Of a stretch of 64,000 nt of DNA, positions 44,475-56,121 are shown piece by piece. The notes beneath the pieces were generated by a model. It was not told the origin of the DNA. It worked only from the letters and a program-made list of their open reading frames with translations, and ran no database searches. Made by a program: the position numbers and the translations under genes. The stretch spans positions 121,281-185,280 of the forward strand of contig NZ_BMUF01000005.1 in NCBI RefSeq assembly GCF_014650055.1, read 5' to 3'. Within the stretch, counting starts at the first letter, position 1, and every line of letters begins with the position of its first letter. Origin of the DNA: Streptomyces malachitofuscus (GTDB lineage: Bacteria > Actinomycetota > Actinomycetes > Streptomycetales > Streptomycetaceae).

Positions 44475-45599
44475 ATGACCATGTCCCCACGCGTATCGCA
44501 GTCGGCGTTCGACGGCTCGAGGCTGCGGGTGATCCTGCTGCTCGACCTGTACGAGGGGGCCCAGGAACAGTTCCTCGACGCGTACGAGCACATGCGCAGC
44601 AAGGTCGCTTCTGTCCCCGGCCACATCAGTGACCAGCTGTGCCAGTCGATCGAAAACCCCTCGCAGTGGCTGATCACCAGCGAATGGGAGAGCGCCCTGC
44701 CGTTCCTCGCATGGGTGAACAGCGAGGAGCACATCGAGATCGTCCGGCCGATGCACAGCTGTGTCCGGGACACCCGGTCGATGCGCTACAGCATTCTCCG
44801 GGAGACCCACCCGGAACGGCCGTCCACGCCCGAGGCCGCCGGAACGGGCCTTCAGACGGAGGCCCGCGTCGGTGCCGGACTGACCCGCCACGCCCTCACC
44901 TTCACCGTCAAGCCGGGCAGCGAATCCAAGGTCGTGGACATCCTGGCCAACTACGAGGCGCCCGAGTCGCGCATCAACGGCACGACGCGGCTGCACCGCA
45001 CCTCCCTCTTCATGCACGGCAACCGCGTCGTGCGGGCCGTGGAGGTGGAGGGAGACCTCCTGGCCACCCTTTGCCACGTGGCCAGTCAGCCCCAGGTGCA
45101 GGCGGTGGAGGAGGCCATCAACCCCTACCTCGAGCAGGACCGGGATCTGAGCGACTCCGACTCCGCCCGGGTGTTCTTCACCCGGGCGGCTCTCCCCGCC
45201 ATGCAGCACGTGGAGGCCGGCCGAACTCAACCCGACCATCTGCAACGGCACATGCTGTACTACCCCGCCAGGGCCGGACACGGCCTGGAGCTGGCCCGGT
45301 TCCTCGCCGCACAGGACGTAGCCGCTGCGAACGACCCGGACAGCCTGGTGTACGCGAGCACCATCTTCCAGCGGGACGACGTGGTGACCCGCATGATCGA
45401 CGTCACCCGCGAACTCGATCTCGACCCGCTCGCCGCCCTCGGCATCAAGGGTCCCGGCAAGGCAGCCGAGCTGGAACGGCTCCTGGACGGCGCCGCGGTC
45501 GGCGTCGAGGGCTCCCTGGACTCCGAGCGCACGCAGCACCGGCTTCTGGCACACGCCGACATGATGCCCGTCACCGACCGCCGCTCCGCGGATTCGTGA
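44475..45599 (+). CDS. whiE-ORFI: WhiE ORFI-like SchA/CurD-domain protein
   Basis: 374-residue first gene of the spore-pigment operon. The N-terminal part (about 10-105: [46 protein letters not shown]) resembles an antibiotic-biosynthesis monooxygenase (ABM) ferredoxin-like fold. The remainder carries SchA/CurD-like modules ([25 protein letters not shown] and [22 protein letters not shown]), named from S. halstedii and S. cyaneus pigment clusters. Its exact role in pigment synthesis is not established. ATG 44475 has GGAGAGG eight bases upstream; a GTG at 44466 is possible. It is 23 bases from ORFII. Confidence 0.9.
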   Translation: MTMSPRVSQSAFDGSRLRVILLLDLYEGAQEQFLDAYEHMRSKVASVPGHISDQLCQSIENPSQWLITSEWESALPFLAWVNSEEHIEIVRPMHSCVRDTRSMRYSILRETHPERPSTPEAAGTGLQTEARVGAGLTRHALTFTVKPGSESKVVDILANYEAPESRINGTTRLHRTSLFMHGNRVVRAVEVEGDLLATLCHVASQPQVQAVEEAINPYLEQDRDLSDSDSARVFFTRAALPAMQHVEAGRTQPDHLQRHMLYYPARAGHGLELARFLAAQDVAAANDPDSLVYASTIFQRDDVVTRMIDVTRELDLDPLAALGIKGPGKAAELERLLDGAAVGVEGSLDSERTQHRLLAHADMMPVTDRRSADS

Positions 45600-45622
45600 C
45601 GGCACACCCGGAGGTATCAACC

Positions 45623-46090
45623 ATGTCCAAGCAGCATCCACGCATCGTGGACCTGAGCGAGACGGAACCCAACCGACGGCGCGGAGGTGACCTCAGGACC
45701 CTGCTCACGCCGGCCACCGTGGGCTCCACCAGCGGGTTCATGGGGCTGGCCATCATCAAGCCCGGCGAACGGATCGGCGAGCACTACCACCCGTACTCCG
45801 AGGAGTTCGTGTACGTCGTCAGCGGCGCGCTCGAAGTGGACCTGGACGGCGAACCGTACGCGCTCCGCGCCGAGCAGGGACTGATGATCCCGGTCGACAT
45901 GCGGCACCGCTTCCGCAACGTCGGCGACCAGGAGGCCCGCATGGTGTTCCACCTGGGGCCGCTCGCACCGCATCCGAGCCTCGGCCACGTCGACACCGAG
46001 GAGACCGAGAGCGCCGTCGCCGGACCGCAGTTGAAGGTCGGCGGTCCCGAACACGGCCGGCCGGCCGAGCCGAGCGAGGCCATAAAATGA
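45623..46090 (+). CDS. whiE-ORFII: WhiE ORFII-like cupin (TcmJ family)
   Basis: 155-residue single-domain cupin. The two cupin motifs are [30 protein letters not shown] and [23 protein letters not shown], with metal-ligand His residues. It is homologous to TcmJ-type proteins that help type II polyketide cyclisation or chain-length fidelity. CGGAGG precedes the ATG. Its end overlaps the KS-alpha start by four bases (ATGA), so translation is coupled to the minimal PKS. Confidence 0.92.
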   Translation: MSKQHPRIVDLSETEPNRRRGGDLRTLLTPATVGSTSGFMGLAIIKPGERIGEHYHPYSEEFVYVVSGALEVDLDGEPYALRAEQGLMIPVDMRHRFRNVGDQEARMVFHLGPLAPHPSLGHVDTEETESAVAGPQLKVGGPEHGRPAEPSEAIK

Positions 46091-47351
46091 CCCGGCGAGT
46101 GGCCGTCACCGGTATAGGTGTGGTCGCTCCCGGCGGCATAGGAGCGACGGCGTTCTGGGATCTTCTCGCAGCCGGCCGCACCGCGACCCGCGGCATCACC
46201 CTGTTCGACCCGGCAGGCCTGCGTTCACGCATAGCCGCCGAGTGCGACTTCGACCCCTACGAGCACGGCCTGGACGCGGAGCTGTGCCAACATGCGGACA
46301 GGTACATACAGTTCGCCGTGGTCGCCGCCGGGGAGGCCGTGCGCGACTCCGGTCTCGACACCGCGGCCGTGGATCCCTGGCGCACTGCCGTCTCCCTGGG
46401 CAGCGCGGTCGGCGGCACCACCCGGCTGGAGAGCGACTACGTCCGGGTCAGCGAGCACGGCCGGCGCTGGGACGTGGACCACCGCAAGGCGGAGCCGAAG
46501 CTGCATCTGGCCTTCTCGCCCAGCACCCTCGCCTCGGTCGTCGCCGAGCAGTTCGACGCCCGGGGCCCGGTGCAGACCGTCTCCACCGGCTGCACCTCCG
46601 GGCTCGACGCGGTCGGCTACGCCTTCCACACCATCGCGGAGGGCCGGGCCGACGTCTGCATCGCGGGGGCGTCGGACTCGCCGATCTCACCGATCACGAT
46701 GGCCTGCTTCGACGCCATCAAGGCGACGTCGCCGAACAACGACGACCCCGAGCACGCCTCCCGTCCGTTCGACGCCCGGCGCGACGGGTTCGTGATGGGC
46801 GAGGGCGCGGCGGTGCTCGTCCTCGAGGAGTACGAGCACGCGCGGGCCCGCGGGGCGGAGATCCACTGCGAGATCAGCGGCTACGCCACCTACGGCAACG
46901 CCTACCACATGACCGGTCTGACCAGCGAGGGCCTGGAGATGGCCCGGGCGATCGACACCACGCTGGAGCAGGCCCGGATCGACCCCACGCTGATCGACTA
47001 CGTCAACGCGCACGGGTCCGGCACCCGGCAGAACGACCGGCACGAGACGGCCGCCGTGAAGCGGTCGCTGGGCGCGCACGCCCATGACACACCCATGAGC
47101 TCCATCAAGTCGATGGTGGGGCACTCGCTGGGTGCGATCGGCGCGATCGAGGTGGTCGCGTGCGTGCTCGCGCTCAAGCACCAGGTCGTGCCGCCGACGG
47201 CGAACTACGAGACCCCCGACCCCGAGTGCGACCTGGACTACGTGCCGCGTACCGCGCGGCCGCGGAAGCTGACCAACGTGCTCTCCGTGGGCAGCGGGTT
47301 CGGCGGCTTCCAGTCCGCGGTGCTGCTGACGGGGACGGGCGGGAGGACACG

Positions 47352-47355
<4 letters not shown>
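46087..47355 (+). CDS. whiE-ORFIII: type II PKS ketosynthase KS-alpha (WhiE ORFIII-like)
   Basis: 422-residue beta-ketoacyl synthase. Active-site Cys169 is in [16 protein letters not shown]; the catalytic histidines appear in [20 protein letters not shown] and [21 protein letters not shown]. It starts [17 protein letters not shown] as in other KS-alpha proteins. With KS-beta and ACP it builds the long polyketide chain of the grey spore pigment from malonyl units. The gene overlaps both neighbours by four bases, giving tightly coupled synthesis of the heterodimer. Confidence 0.96.
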
Positions 47356-49369
<2,014 letters not shown>

Positions 49370-49413
49370 GCGCCGGTTCACGAAGGACACCGGCAGGACA
49401 GGGAAGGACACCC

Positions 49414-49749
49414 ATGCACCACGCCCTCATCGTCGCCCGGATGAAGCCCGGCTCGGCGCCGGACATCGCCGATGTGTTCGCCGCCTCCGACCGGGGTGAG
49501 CTCCCCCATCTGGTCGGTGTCAGCCGGCGCAGCCTGTTCCAGTTCGGGGACGACGTGTACCTGCACCTCATCGAGGCCGAGAAGGACCCGGCGCCCGCCA
49601 TCGCGAAGGTGGCCTCGCACCCCGAGTTCCGCCGCATCAGCGAGCAGCTGGAGGCGTACGTCAGTCCGTACGACCCGGCGACGTGGCGCAGCCCGAAGGA
49701 CGCCATGGCGCAGTGCTTCTACCGCTGGGAGCGCGGCGCCGGCTCCTGA
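49414..49749 (+). CDS. whiE-ORFVII: TcmI-family polyketide cyclase (WhiE ORFVII-like)
   Basis: 111-residue ferredoxin-like dimeric cyclase with MHHALIVARMKPGSAPDIADVFAASDRGELPHLVGVSRRSLFQFGDDVYLHLIEAE, the hallmark start of TcmI-type second-ring cyclases, and SEQLEAYVSPYDPATWRSPKDAMAQCFYRW at the end. GGGAAGG precedes the ATG. It is the last gene of the plus-strand pigment operon and is followed by a long perfect hairpin. Confidence 0.95.
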   Translation: MHHALIVARMKPGSAPDIADVFAASDRGELPHLVGVSRRSLFQFGDDVYLHLIEAEKDPAPAIAKVASHPEFRRISEQLEAYVSPYDPATWRSPKDAMAQCFYRWERGAGS

Positions 49750-49752
49750 GCC

Positions 49753-49813
49753 CGCACACCCCGAGGCCGCCGGTCCCGCGTCAGTCGCGGAGCCGGCGGC
49801 CTCGGGGTGTGCG
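49753..49813. terminator. 21-bp perfect inverted repeat, bidirectional terminator
   Basis: Left arm 49753-49773 (CGCACACCCCGAGG...) and right arm 49793-49813 (...CCTCGGGGTGTGCG) are perfectly complementary over 21 bases with a 19-base loop. It lies exactly between the pigment operon end (49749) and the convergent methyltransferase end (49826), so it can stop transcription from both sides. Confidence 0.85.
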
Positions 49814-49825
49814 GCGCCTTCCGGG

Positions 49826-50854
49826 TCAGCCGGGCACGGTGCACTCGAAGGCGTGGAGATACGCGTTGACCGGGCGGATCTCGTCGATGACCAGGCCCGC
49901 GTCGGTCAGACGGTCGACCATGCTCTGCCGGGTGTGCTTGGCTCCGCCGACGTTGAGGAGGAGCAGCAGGTCCATGGCGGTGGTGAACCGCATCGACGGG
50001 GTGTCGTCGACGAGGTTCTCGATGACCACGACGCGGGCTCCGGGCCGCGCCGCCGCGCGGACGTTCGCCAGGGCCCGGCGGGTGCTGTCGTCGTCCCACT
50101 CCAGGACGTTCTTGATGATGTACACGTCCGCCTCGACGGGGACGGCCTCCCGGCAGTCACCGGCCACGACGTCGACCCGGCCGGCGAGTGCGCCGCCCGG
50201 GCGCAGCCGGGGGTCGGCGTTCTCCACGACGCCCGGCAGATCGAGCAGGGTGCCGTGAAGGTGTGCGTGCTTCTCCAGGAGGCTGGCCAGGACGTGCCCC
50301 TGGCCGCCCCCGATGTCCACGACCGAGGAGGCGTCGTCCAGGTCGAGGAGCAGGGCCACGTCACGGGCGGACTGCTCGCTGGACGTCGTCATCGCCCGGT
50401 TGAAGACATGGGCGGACTCCGGGGCGGAGTCGTTGAGGTAGGTGAAGAACTCCCGGTCGTACACGTCCTCGAAGACGTTGCGGCCGGAGCGCACCGCCTC
50501 GTCGAGCAGCGGCCAGACGTTCCAGGTCCACGGCTCGGTGCACCACAGGGCGATGTAGCGCAGGCTGTGCGGGTCGTCCTCGCGCAGCAGCCGGGACATC
50601 TCGGTGTGCGCGAAGGTGCCGTCGGGGTTCTCGGTGAAGACGCCCTGGCAGGACAGTGCGCGCAGCAGCCGGCGCAGGGTGTGCGGCTGGGTCTTCACCG
50701 CGGCCGCCAGGTCGTCGACGGTCATGGGGCTGTCGTCCAGGGCGTCGGGAACGCCCAGACGTACGGCCGCACGTACGGCGGCGGCACAGGCCGCCCCGAA
50801 TACGAGCTCCCTCAGCCGCATGGGCGGCGGGGGAGCCGGATCAACGGTGGTCAT
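49826..50854 (-). CDS. O-methyltransferase next to the pigment cluster
   Basis: 342-residue SAM-dependent O-methyltransferase of the plant-COMT/TcmO-like family. An N-terminal dimerisation winged helix (LVFGAACAAAVRAAVRLGVPDAL, TQPHTLRRLLRALSCQGVF) is followed by the catalytic domain with SVVDIGGGQGHVLASLLEKH, LLDLPGVVENADPRL, VAGDCREAVPVEADVYIIKNVLEWDDD and EMLVD-type loop (VIENLVDD). Such enzymes methylate phenolic polyketides. Its position, converging on the pigment operon, suggests it tailors the spore pigment or is an adjacent independent gene; no direct evidence separates the two. Confidence 0.85.
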   Translation of the reverse strand: MTTVDPAPPPPMRLRELVFGAACAAAVRAAVRLGVPDALDDSPMTVDDLAAAVKTQPHTLRRLLRALSCQGVFTENPDGTFAHTEMSRLLREDDPHSLRYIALWCTEPWTWNVWPLLDEAVRSGRNVFEDVYDREFFTYLNDSAPESAHVFNRAMTTSSEQSARDVALLLDLDDASSVVDIGGGQGHVLASLLEKHAHLHGTLLDLPGVVENADPRLRPGGALAGRVDVVAGDCREAVPVEADVYIIKNVLEWDDDSTRRALANVRAAARPGARVVVIENLVDDTPSMRFTTAMDLLLLLNVGGAKHTRQSMVDRLTDAGLVIDEIRPVNAYLHAFECTVPG

Positions 50855-50911
50855 CCGTTGCCTCGCTTCTGCTGTTGTGCAGTGGGGGGATGTGGGTGCG
50901 GTCGGCGCGGT

Positions 50912-51973
50912 TCAGCACATACCGGCGGGCTCGGAGAGCGTGCAGGTGTTGCGGCTGAAGGTGTTGGTCTTGGCGGTGTCCCGGTTGGCCAGGTCCGCCG
51001 GGCTGTTGCCGGTCACCAGGTTGTCGCGGATCTCGTTGCGCTCGCTGGGCGTGCCGACGAGGCTCTTGAAGAGCACGATGCCGCCGGACAGCGGGGAGGT
51101 GCCCTTGTTGTTCTCCACCCGGTTGAAGGCGACCACCGTCTTCTCGACGCCGGTGAGGACGATGCCGGAGCCCTGGAGGAACGGCAGGCGCGGGGTCTTG
51201 GCGCAGTACTTGTTGTTGGCGTGGATGCGGTTGTACTTCACGTCGAGGTGGCCGGCGCGGGGCTTGGACTCGTCGCCCACGACGAACACGGCGGCGCAGT
51301 TGCCGGTGGCCTCGTTGTGGGTGACGCTGAGGTTCCGCAGGCGCCGTACGGTGACGCCGACCCGGTTGCCTTCCGTCCTGTTGTGCCGGACGACGGTCTT
51401 CCGGGCGTCCCGGGCGCCTTCCTCGGTGTCGACGGTGTTGGCGACGAAGAGTCCCGCGTCGCCGTTGTTCCGTGCCACGTTGTGGCTGATGACGCTGTGT
51501 ACGGAGCGCTCCTCGGCGATGCCCCACTGGCCGTTCTTCTCGGCGGTGACGTAACGGACCTTCAGTCCCTCGGTTCCCGTGGCCCACAGCCCGTTCTTGG
51601 CGTATCCACGGACCGTCAGCGACCGTACGCCGACGTCCTCGACGGGCTTCTTGTCGGTGCCGGTGACACAGATGCCGTTGCCGGCCTTGGCGCAGGCGCC
51701 CTTGGCCTTCTTGGCGGGCAGCAGGACGGTGCGGTTCGCGCCGTGGCCGCGCAGGGTGATGTCCGATTCGGTGATGGTGACGCTCTGCCGGAAGGTGCCG
51801 GGGGCGAGGAGGACGGTGTCCCCCGGCTCGGCGGCGTCGACGGCCTTCTGGATCGACTGGCCGGGCTGCACCCGGTGGACGGTGGGGTGGTGCCCGACCG
51901 ACGGGGCGGCCCCCAGTCCGGCGGCCAAGACGGCGGTGGTGCATGCGAGATACGCGATGTGTCGTCTGTTCAT
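50912..51973 (-). CDS. secreted right-handed parallel beta-helix protein
   Basis: 353-residue exported protein. A signal peptide (AYLACTTAVLAAGLGAAPSVG) is followed by a NosD/pectin-lyase-like beta-helix built of about 22-residue coils (VHRVQPGQSIQKAVDAAEPGDTVLLAPGTF, then repeated HN/N-rich turns such as VISHNVARNNGDAGLFV, VRHNRTEGNRVGVTV and VAFNRVENNKGTSPL). Several Cys residues occur in pairs near the middle and at the end. Carbohydrate binding or lyase activity is possible, but no catalytic set is evident. It may act on spore or cell-wall polysaccharide; this is inference. Confidence 0.82.
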   Translation of the reverse strand: MNRRHIAYLACTTAVLAAGLGAAPSVGHHPTVHRVQPGQSIQKAVDAAEPGDTVLLAPGTFRQSVTITESDITLRGHGANRTVLLPAKKAKGACAKAGNGICVTGTDKKPVEDVGVRSLTVRGYAKNGLWATGTEGLKVRYVTAEKNGQWGIAEERSVHSVISHNVARNNGDAGLFVANTVDTEEGARDARKTVVRHNRTEGNRVGVTVRRLRNLSVTHNEATGNCAAVFVVGDESKPRAGHLDVKYNRIHANNKYCAKTPRLPFLQGSGIVLTGVEKTVVAFNRVENNKGTSPLSGGIVLFKSLVGTPSERNEIRDNLVTGNSPADLANRDTAKTNTFSRNTCTLSEPAGMC

Positions 51974-52089
51974 GAGCCGAAGCTATGAGCGGGGGTTGCG
52001 CCCCGCCACCGGTGATCACCCAGCTGGGCGCGGTGACCACCCCCGTGTCGTGGGAGGGGCGGGCGCCGGCCGTGCGGGCGGCACCGGGG

Positions 52090-52124
52090 ACGGCCGTCGC
52101 CGCCTCGGGGGCGGCGACGGCCGT
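52090..52124 (-). terminator. 15-bp perfect hairpin after DUF779 gene
   Basis: ACGGCCGTCGCCGCC (52090-52104) and GGCGGCGACGGCCGT (52110-52124) form a perfect stem with a TCGGG loop, four bases past the stop codon of the DUF779 gene. Confidence 0.8.
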
Positions 52125-52128
52125 GTCC

Positions 52129-52532
52129 TCATCCGGTCGCGTCCGCCCCGGTGGGCAGGGGCGGTTCCGTGTCGATGCGCCGTAGCTCCTCGTCGGTGAG
52201 CAGGCGGGAGCGGAGCAGGAACCGTACGCCCTCGGGGGCTTCCAGGGAGAAGCCGCTGCCCCGGCCGGCGACCACGTCCACGGTGAGGTGGGTGTGCGAC
52301 CAGTACGCGTACTGGTCGGCGCTCATCCAGAACGGGGCGTCGCCCGCCACGTGCCCGAGCAGGACGTCCGAGGCGCCGACCCGGAACTCTCCGCGCGGGT
52401 AGCACATGGGCGCGCTGCCGTCGCAGCACCCGCCGGACTGGTGGAACATCACCGGGCCGTGCGTTCCGACGATGCGCCGCAGCAGTTCCTCGGCGGCGGG
52501 TGTGAGTTCGACGCGCCGGGTGCGGGCCTCCA

Positions 52533-52533
<1 letters not shown>
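52129..52533 (-). CDS. DUF779 protein coupled to aldehyde dehydrogenase
   Basis: 134 residues. DUF779 signature: MFHQSGGCCDGSAPMCYPRGEF with three cysteines and a preceding His, and QYAYWSHTHLTVDVVAGRGSGFSLE with two further His, together suggesting a metal site. Proteins of this family are regularly encoded next to acetaldehyde- or glycolaldehyde-type NAD dehydrogenases, but their role is unclear. Its ATG (52533) shares one base with the stop codon of the dehydrogenase gene (TGATG), so it is made together with that enzyme. A strong terminator follows. Confidence 0.85.
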
Positions 52534-54050
<1,517 letters not shown>

Positions 54051-54167
54051 GGCGGCTCTCCTCGATGGGTGGCGAGTGCGGTGGTCCGGCGGTCCGGTCC
54101 GCCGTGACGGACGGCACTCTGCGTCCCCGAGGTTGGCGCGAGGTTGGTGTCGCGCCGCGGTCGCCGG

Positions 54168-55397
54168 TCAGTACCGCAGGGCGGTGGTGAGGCGGCCCAT
54201 GGCGAGGGCGCGGCGGGTGTCGTGCGGGTCGAGCAGGTGCAGCGCGTGCTCGTGCACCTCCACGTCGTAGGGGGCCCGTTCGCCGTACCGGAGAGCGTGT
54301 TCCGGGTTGGTACCGGCCAGCACGGCCTCGCGCACGGCCACTTCCAGGTGGGTGCGCCATTCCTCGATGCCGGGAGCCTCGGAGCGGGGCAGCAGCGGGC
54401 CGCGGTACAGGCGCAGCGCGGTCTCCACGTCCCCGTGTTCCAGCGCGTGCAGCACCTCGCGCGCGTCGCAGGTCACGGGAGCGGTCAGCGCGTAGCGGCG
54501 GGTGGCGACGCCGCCGTGGAGGGCGCGGCGCAGATGGGAGATCTCCGCCTTGAACGTCGAGGCGGTGACCGTCCGGTCGCCGTACAGGGCGGCGCGGAGC
54601 CGGCCGGGCGTGAAGCCGTCCGGCTCCAGTGCGAGGAGCGTGAGGATCTCCAGTTGTCGCGGCCGCAGGGGCAGGGCGGCTCCGTCGCGGGCGGCTTCCC
54701 CGGCGCCGAGGCAGGTCAGTCGCACGGGGGCCGTGTCGGTGCGGGGCGGTTCGGTGCGCAGCCGGGACTCGATGGTGGCGACCAGGGAGCGCACGGTGGC
54801 CATAGCCAGCGGGTTGGAGCGGTCCCAGGTGGTGGACATGTCCAGCACGCCCAGCACCCGCCCGTCCGGGCCGTGCACGGGAGCGCAGTAACAGACCCAG
54901 CCGTGCAGGGCGGTGACCAGGTGTTCGGCGGAGAAGACGGAACTGGGGCGGCCGGTGCGCAGGGCGAGGGAGAGGGCGTTGGTGCCCATGGCGCCCTCGT
55001 CCCACCGGCCGCCGGGCGCGAAGTTGACGCGCTCGGCCCGTCGCCGCATGGTGCGTCCGCCGCACGTCCACAGGATGGTGCCGGTCTCGTCGGTGACCGC
55101 GGTGACGAATCCCGCGTCCTCCGCTATGGCGCGCAGTTCGTCCGTGAGACCGGCGACCGGCCGGCGCAGCGGCGAGCCGAGCCAGCGGCGGTGCACCGCT
55201 CCCCCGTCGGTGACGGGGGCGCTGTCCAGCGCCGGGTCCACGCTGTTCAGTGAGCGCAGCCAGGACTCGGTGACGTCCCGCCTCAGTGCCTCGGCACCGA
55301 GGGGCCGGGTGCCGGCGGCCTTCATCTGCGGGACGCAGCGGGACCACGCGCTCTCCAGCATGGCCCGGTGCTGCCGCAGGTCACTGCGCTGTGACAT
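54168..55397 (-). CDS. GAF-domain regulator of the aldehyde dehydrogenase
   Basis: 409-residue regulator. A GAF-type sensor spans about 60-225 (GFVTAVTDETGTILWTCGG, AERVNFAPGGRWDEGAMGTNALSLALRTG, the last resembling AcoR-family GAF motifs). It is followed by a winged-helix domain (about 245-340: LPLRPRQLEILTLLALEPDGFTPGRLRAALYGDRTVTASTFKAEISHLRRAL), resembling an OmpR/SARP-type DNA-binding domain instead of the AAA+ sigma54 module of AcoR. The ATG 55397 has GGAAGAG upstream. It lies upstream of the dehydrogenase gene on the same strand and is the probable activator of it. Confidence 0.82.
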   Translation of the reverse strand: MSQRSDLRQHRAMLESAWSRCVPQMKAAGTRPLGAEALRRDVTESWLRSLNSVDPALDSAPVTDGGAVHRRWLGSPLRRPVAGLTDELRAIAEDAGFVTAVTDETGTILWTCGGRTMRRRAERVNFAPGGRWDEGAMGTNALSLALRTGRPSSVFSAEHLVTALHGWVCYCAPVHGPDGRVLGVLDMSTTWDRSNPLAMATVRSLVATIESRLRTEPPRTDTAPVRLTCLGAGEAARDGAALPLRPRQLEILTLLALEPDGFTPGRLRAALYGDRTVTASTFKAEISHLRRALHGGVATRRYALTAPVTCDAREVLHALEHGDVETALRLYRGPLLPRSEAPGIEEWRTHLEVAVREAVLAGTNPEHALRYGERAPYDVEVHEHALHLLDPHDTRRALAMGRLTTALRY

Positions 55398-55538
55398 GTG
55401 CTCTTCCCTGCCGTCCGACGGGAACAACCGTCCATCGCCCGCGAGGACCGCGCCGGGGCGTGGTCCTCGGCCCGATGTCTGTGTTATCCGTCAGTCCGGC
55501 GGCAAAAGCAAGGTGCGTGTGCCTTGTCGTGCGGCCGC

Positions 55539-56048
55539 TCAGCCGGAGTTCTCGCGCAGCAGGACCAGCTCCCGGTTCATCTCGGTCAGGAACCGCGCGA
55601 CGACCGTCAGTTCGGCGGGGGTGAAGCGGCCGCGCGCGGCGTCGGTGCTCCGGGCCAGGGGCCGGAAGTAGTCCCTGGCGACGGTCCTGGCCCCTTCCGC
55701 GTACTCCAGGTGCACCACGCGGCGGTCGCCGGCCGCCCGCACGCGCCGGATGTGGCCCGCTCTCTCCAGCCGGTCGACGCAGGCGGTCACCGCGCCGGAC
55801 GTGAGGTTGAGCTGCTTGCGCAGGCGTCCGGGTGTCATGGGCTCACCGTCGGCGTCGGGATCGGCGTCCGCGTCGAGGATGGCGATCAGCGCCTGGACGT
55901 CGGTGAGGTGCAGCCCCTGGGACTGGGCGAAATCGTGGGCGATGCGGTTGAACTCGTTGTTCATCCGGCGCAACTGGACGGCGAAGGACTGCAACCCCGC
56001 CGGGTCGTGCCCCTGAATCGGTGTCGAGGGGGTACCGGTACCGCTCAT
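55539..56048 (-). CDS. MarR-family regulator divergent from MMPL transporter
   Basis: 169-residue MarR protein. The winged helix reads TPGRLRKQLNLTSGAVTACVDRLERAGHIRRVRAAGDRRVVHLEY, with the DRR wing tip. The N-terminal helix (NEFNRIAHDFAQSQGLHLTDVQALIAIL) contains the dimer interface and is followed by an Asp-rich loop (DADADPDADGE). It diverges from the MMPL transporter gene, with a dyad-rich operator between, so it probably represses both. Confidence 0.9.
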   Translation of the reverse strand: MSGTGTPSTPIQGHDPAGLQSFAVQLRRMNNEFNRIAHDFAQSQGLHLTDVQALIAILDADADPDADGEPMTPGRLRKQLNLTSGAVTACVDRLERAGHIRRVRAAGDRRVVHLEYAEGARTVARDYFRPLARSTDAARGRFTPAELTVVARFLTEMNRELVLLRENSG

Positions 56049-56066
56049 GACCTCAGTATAGGATCA

Positions 56067-56094
56067 CTCAATGATTGAGATACTCGATCATTGA
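56067..56094. promoter_or_regulatory. MarR operator region between MarR and MMPL genes
   Basis: CTCAA-TGA-TTGAG (56067-56079) is a perfect palindrome, and TCAATGAT (56068-56075) with ATCATTGA (56087-56094) are perfect 8-base inverted arms 11 bases apart. The AT-rich 28 bases lie 19 bases upstream of the MarR start and just before the MMPL start, a classical repressor location. Confidence 0.75.
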
Positions 56095-56121
56095 CTTACT
56101 TCGCCGCTCGTGGGGATGCTC

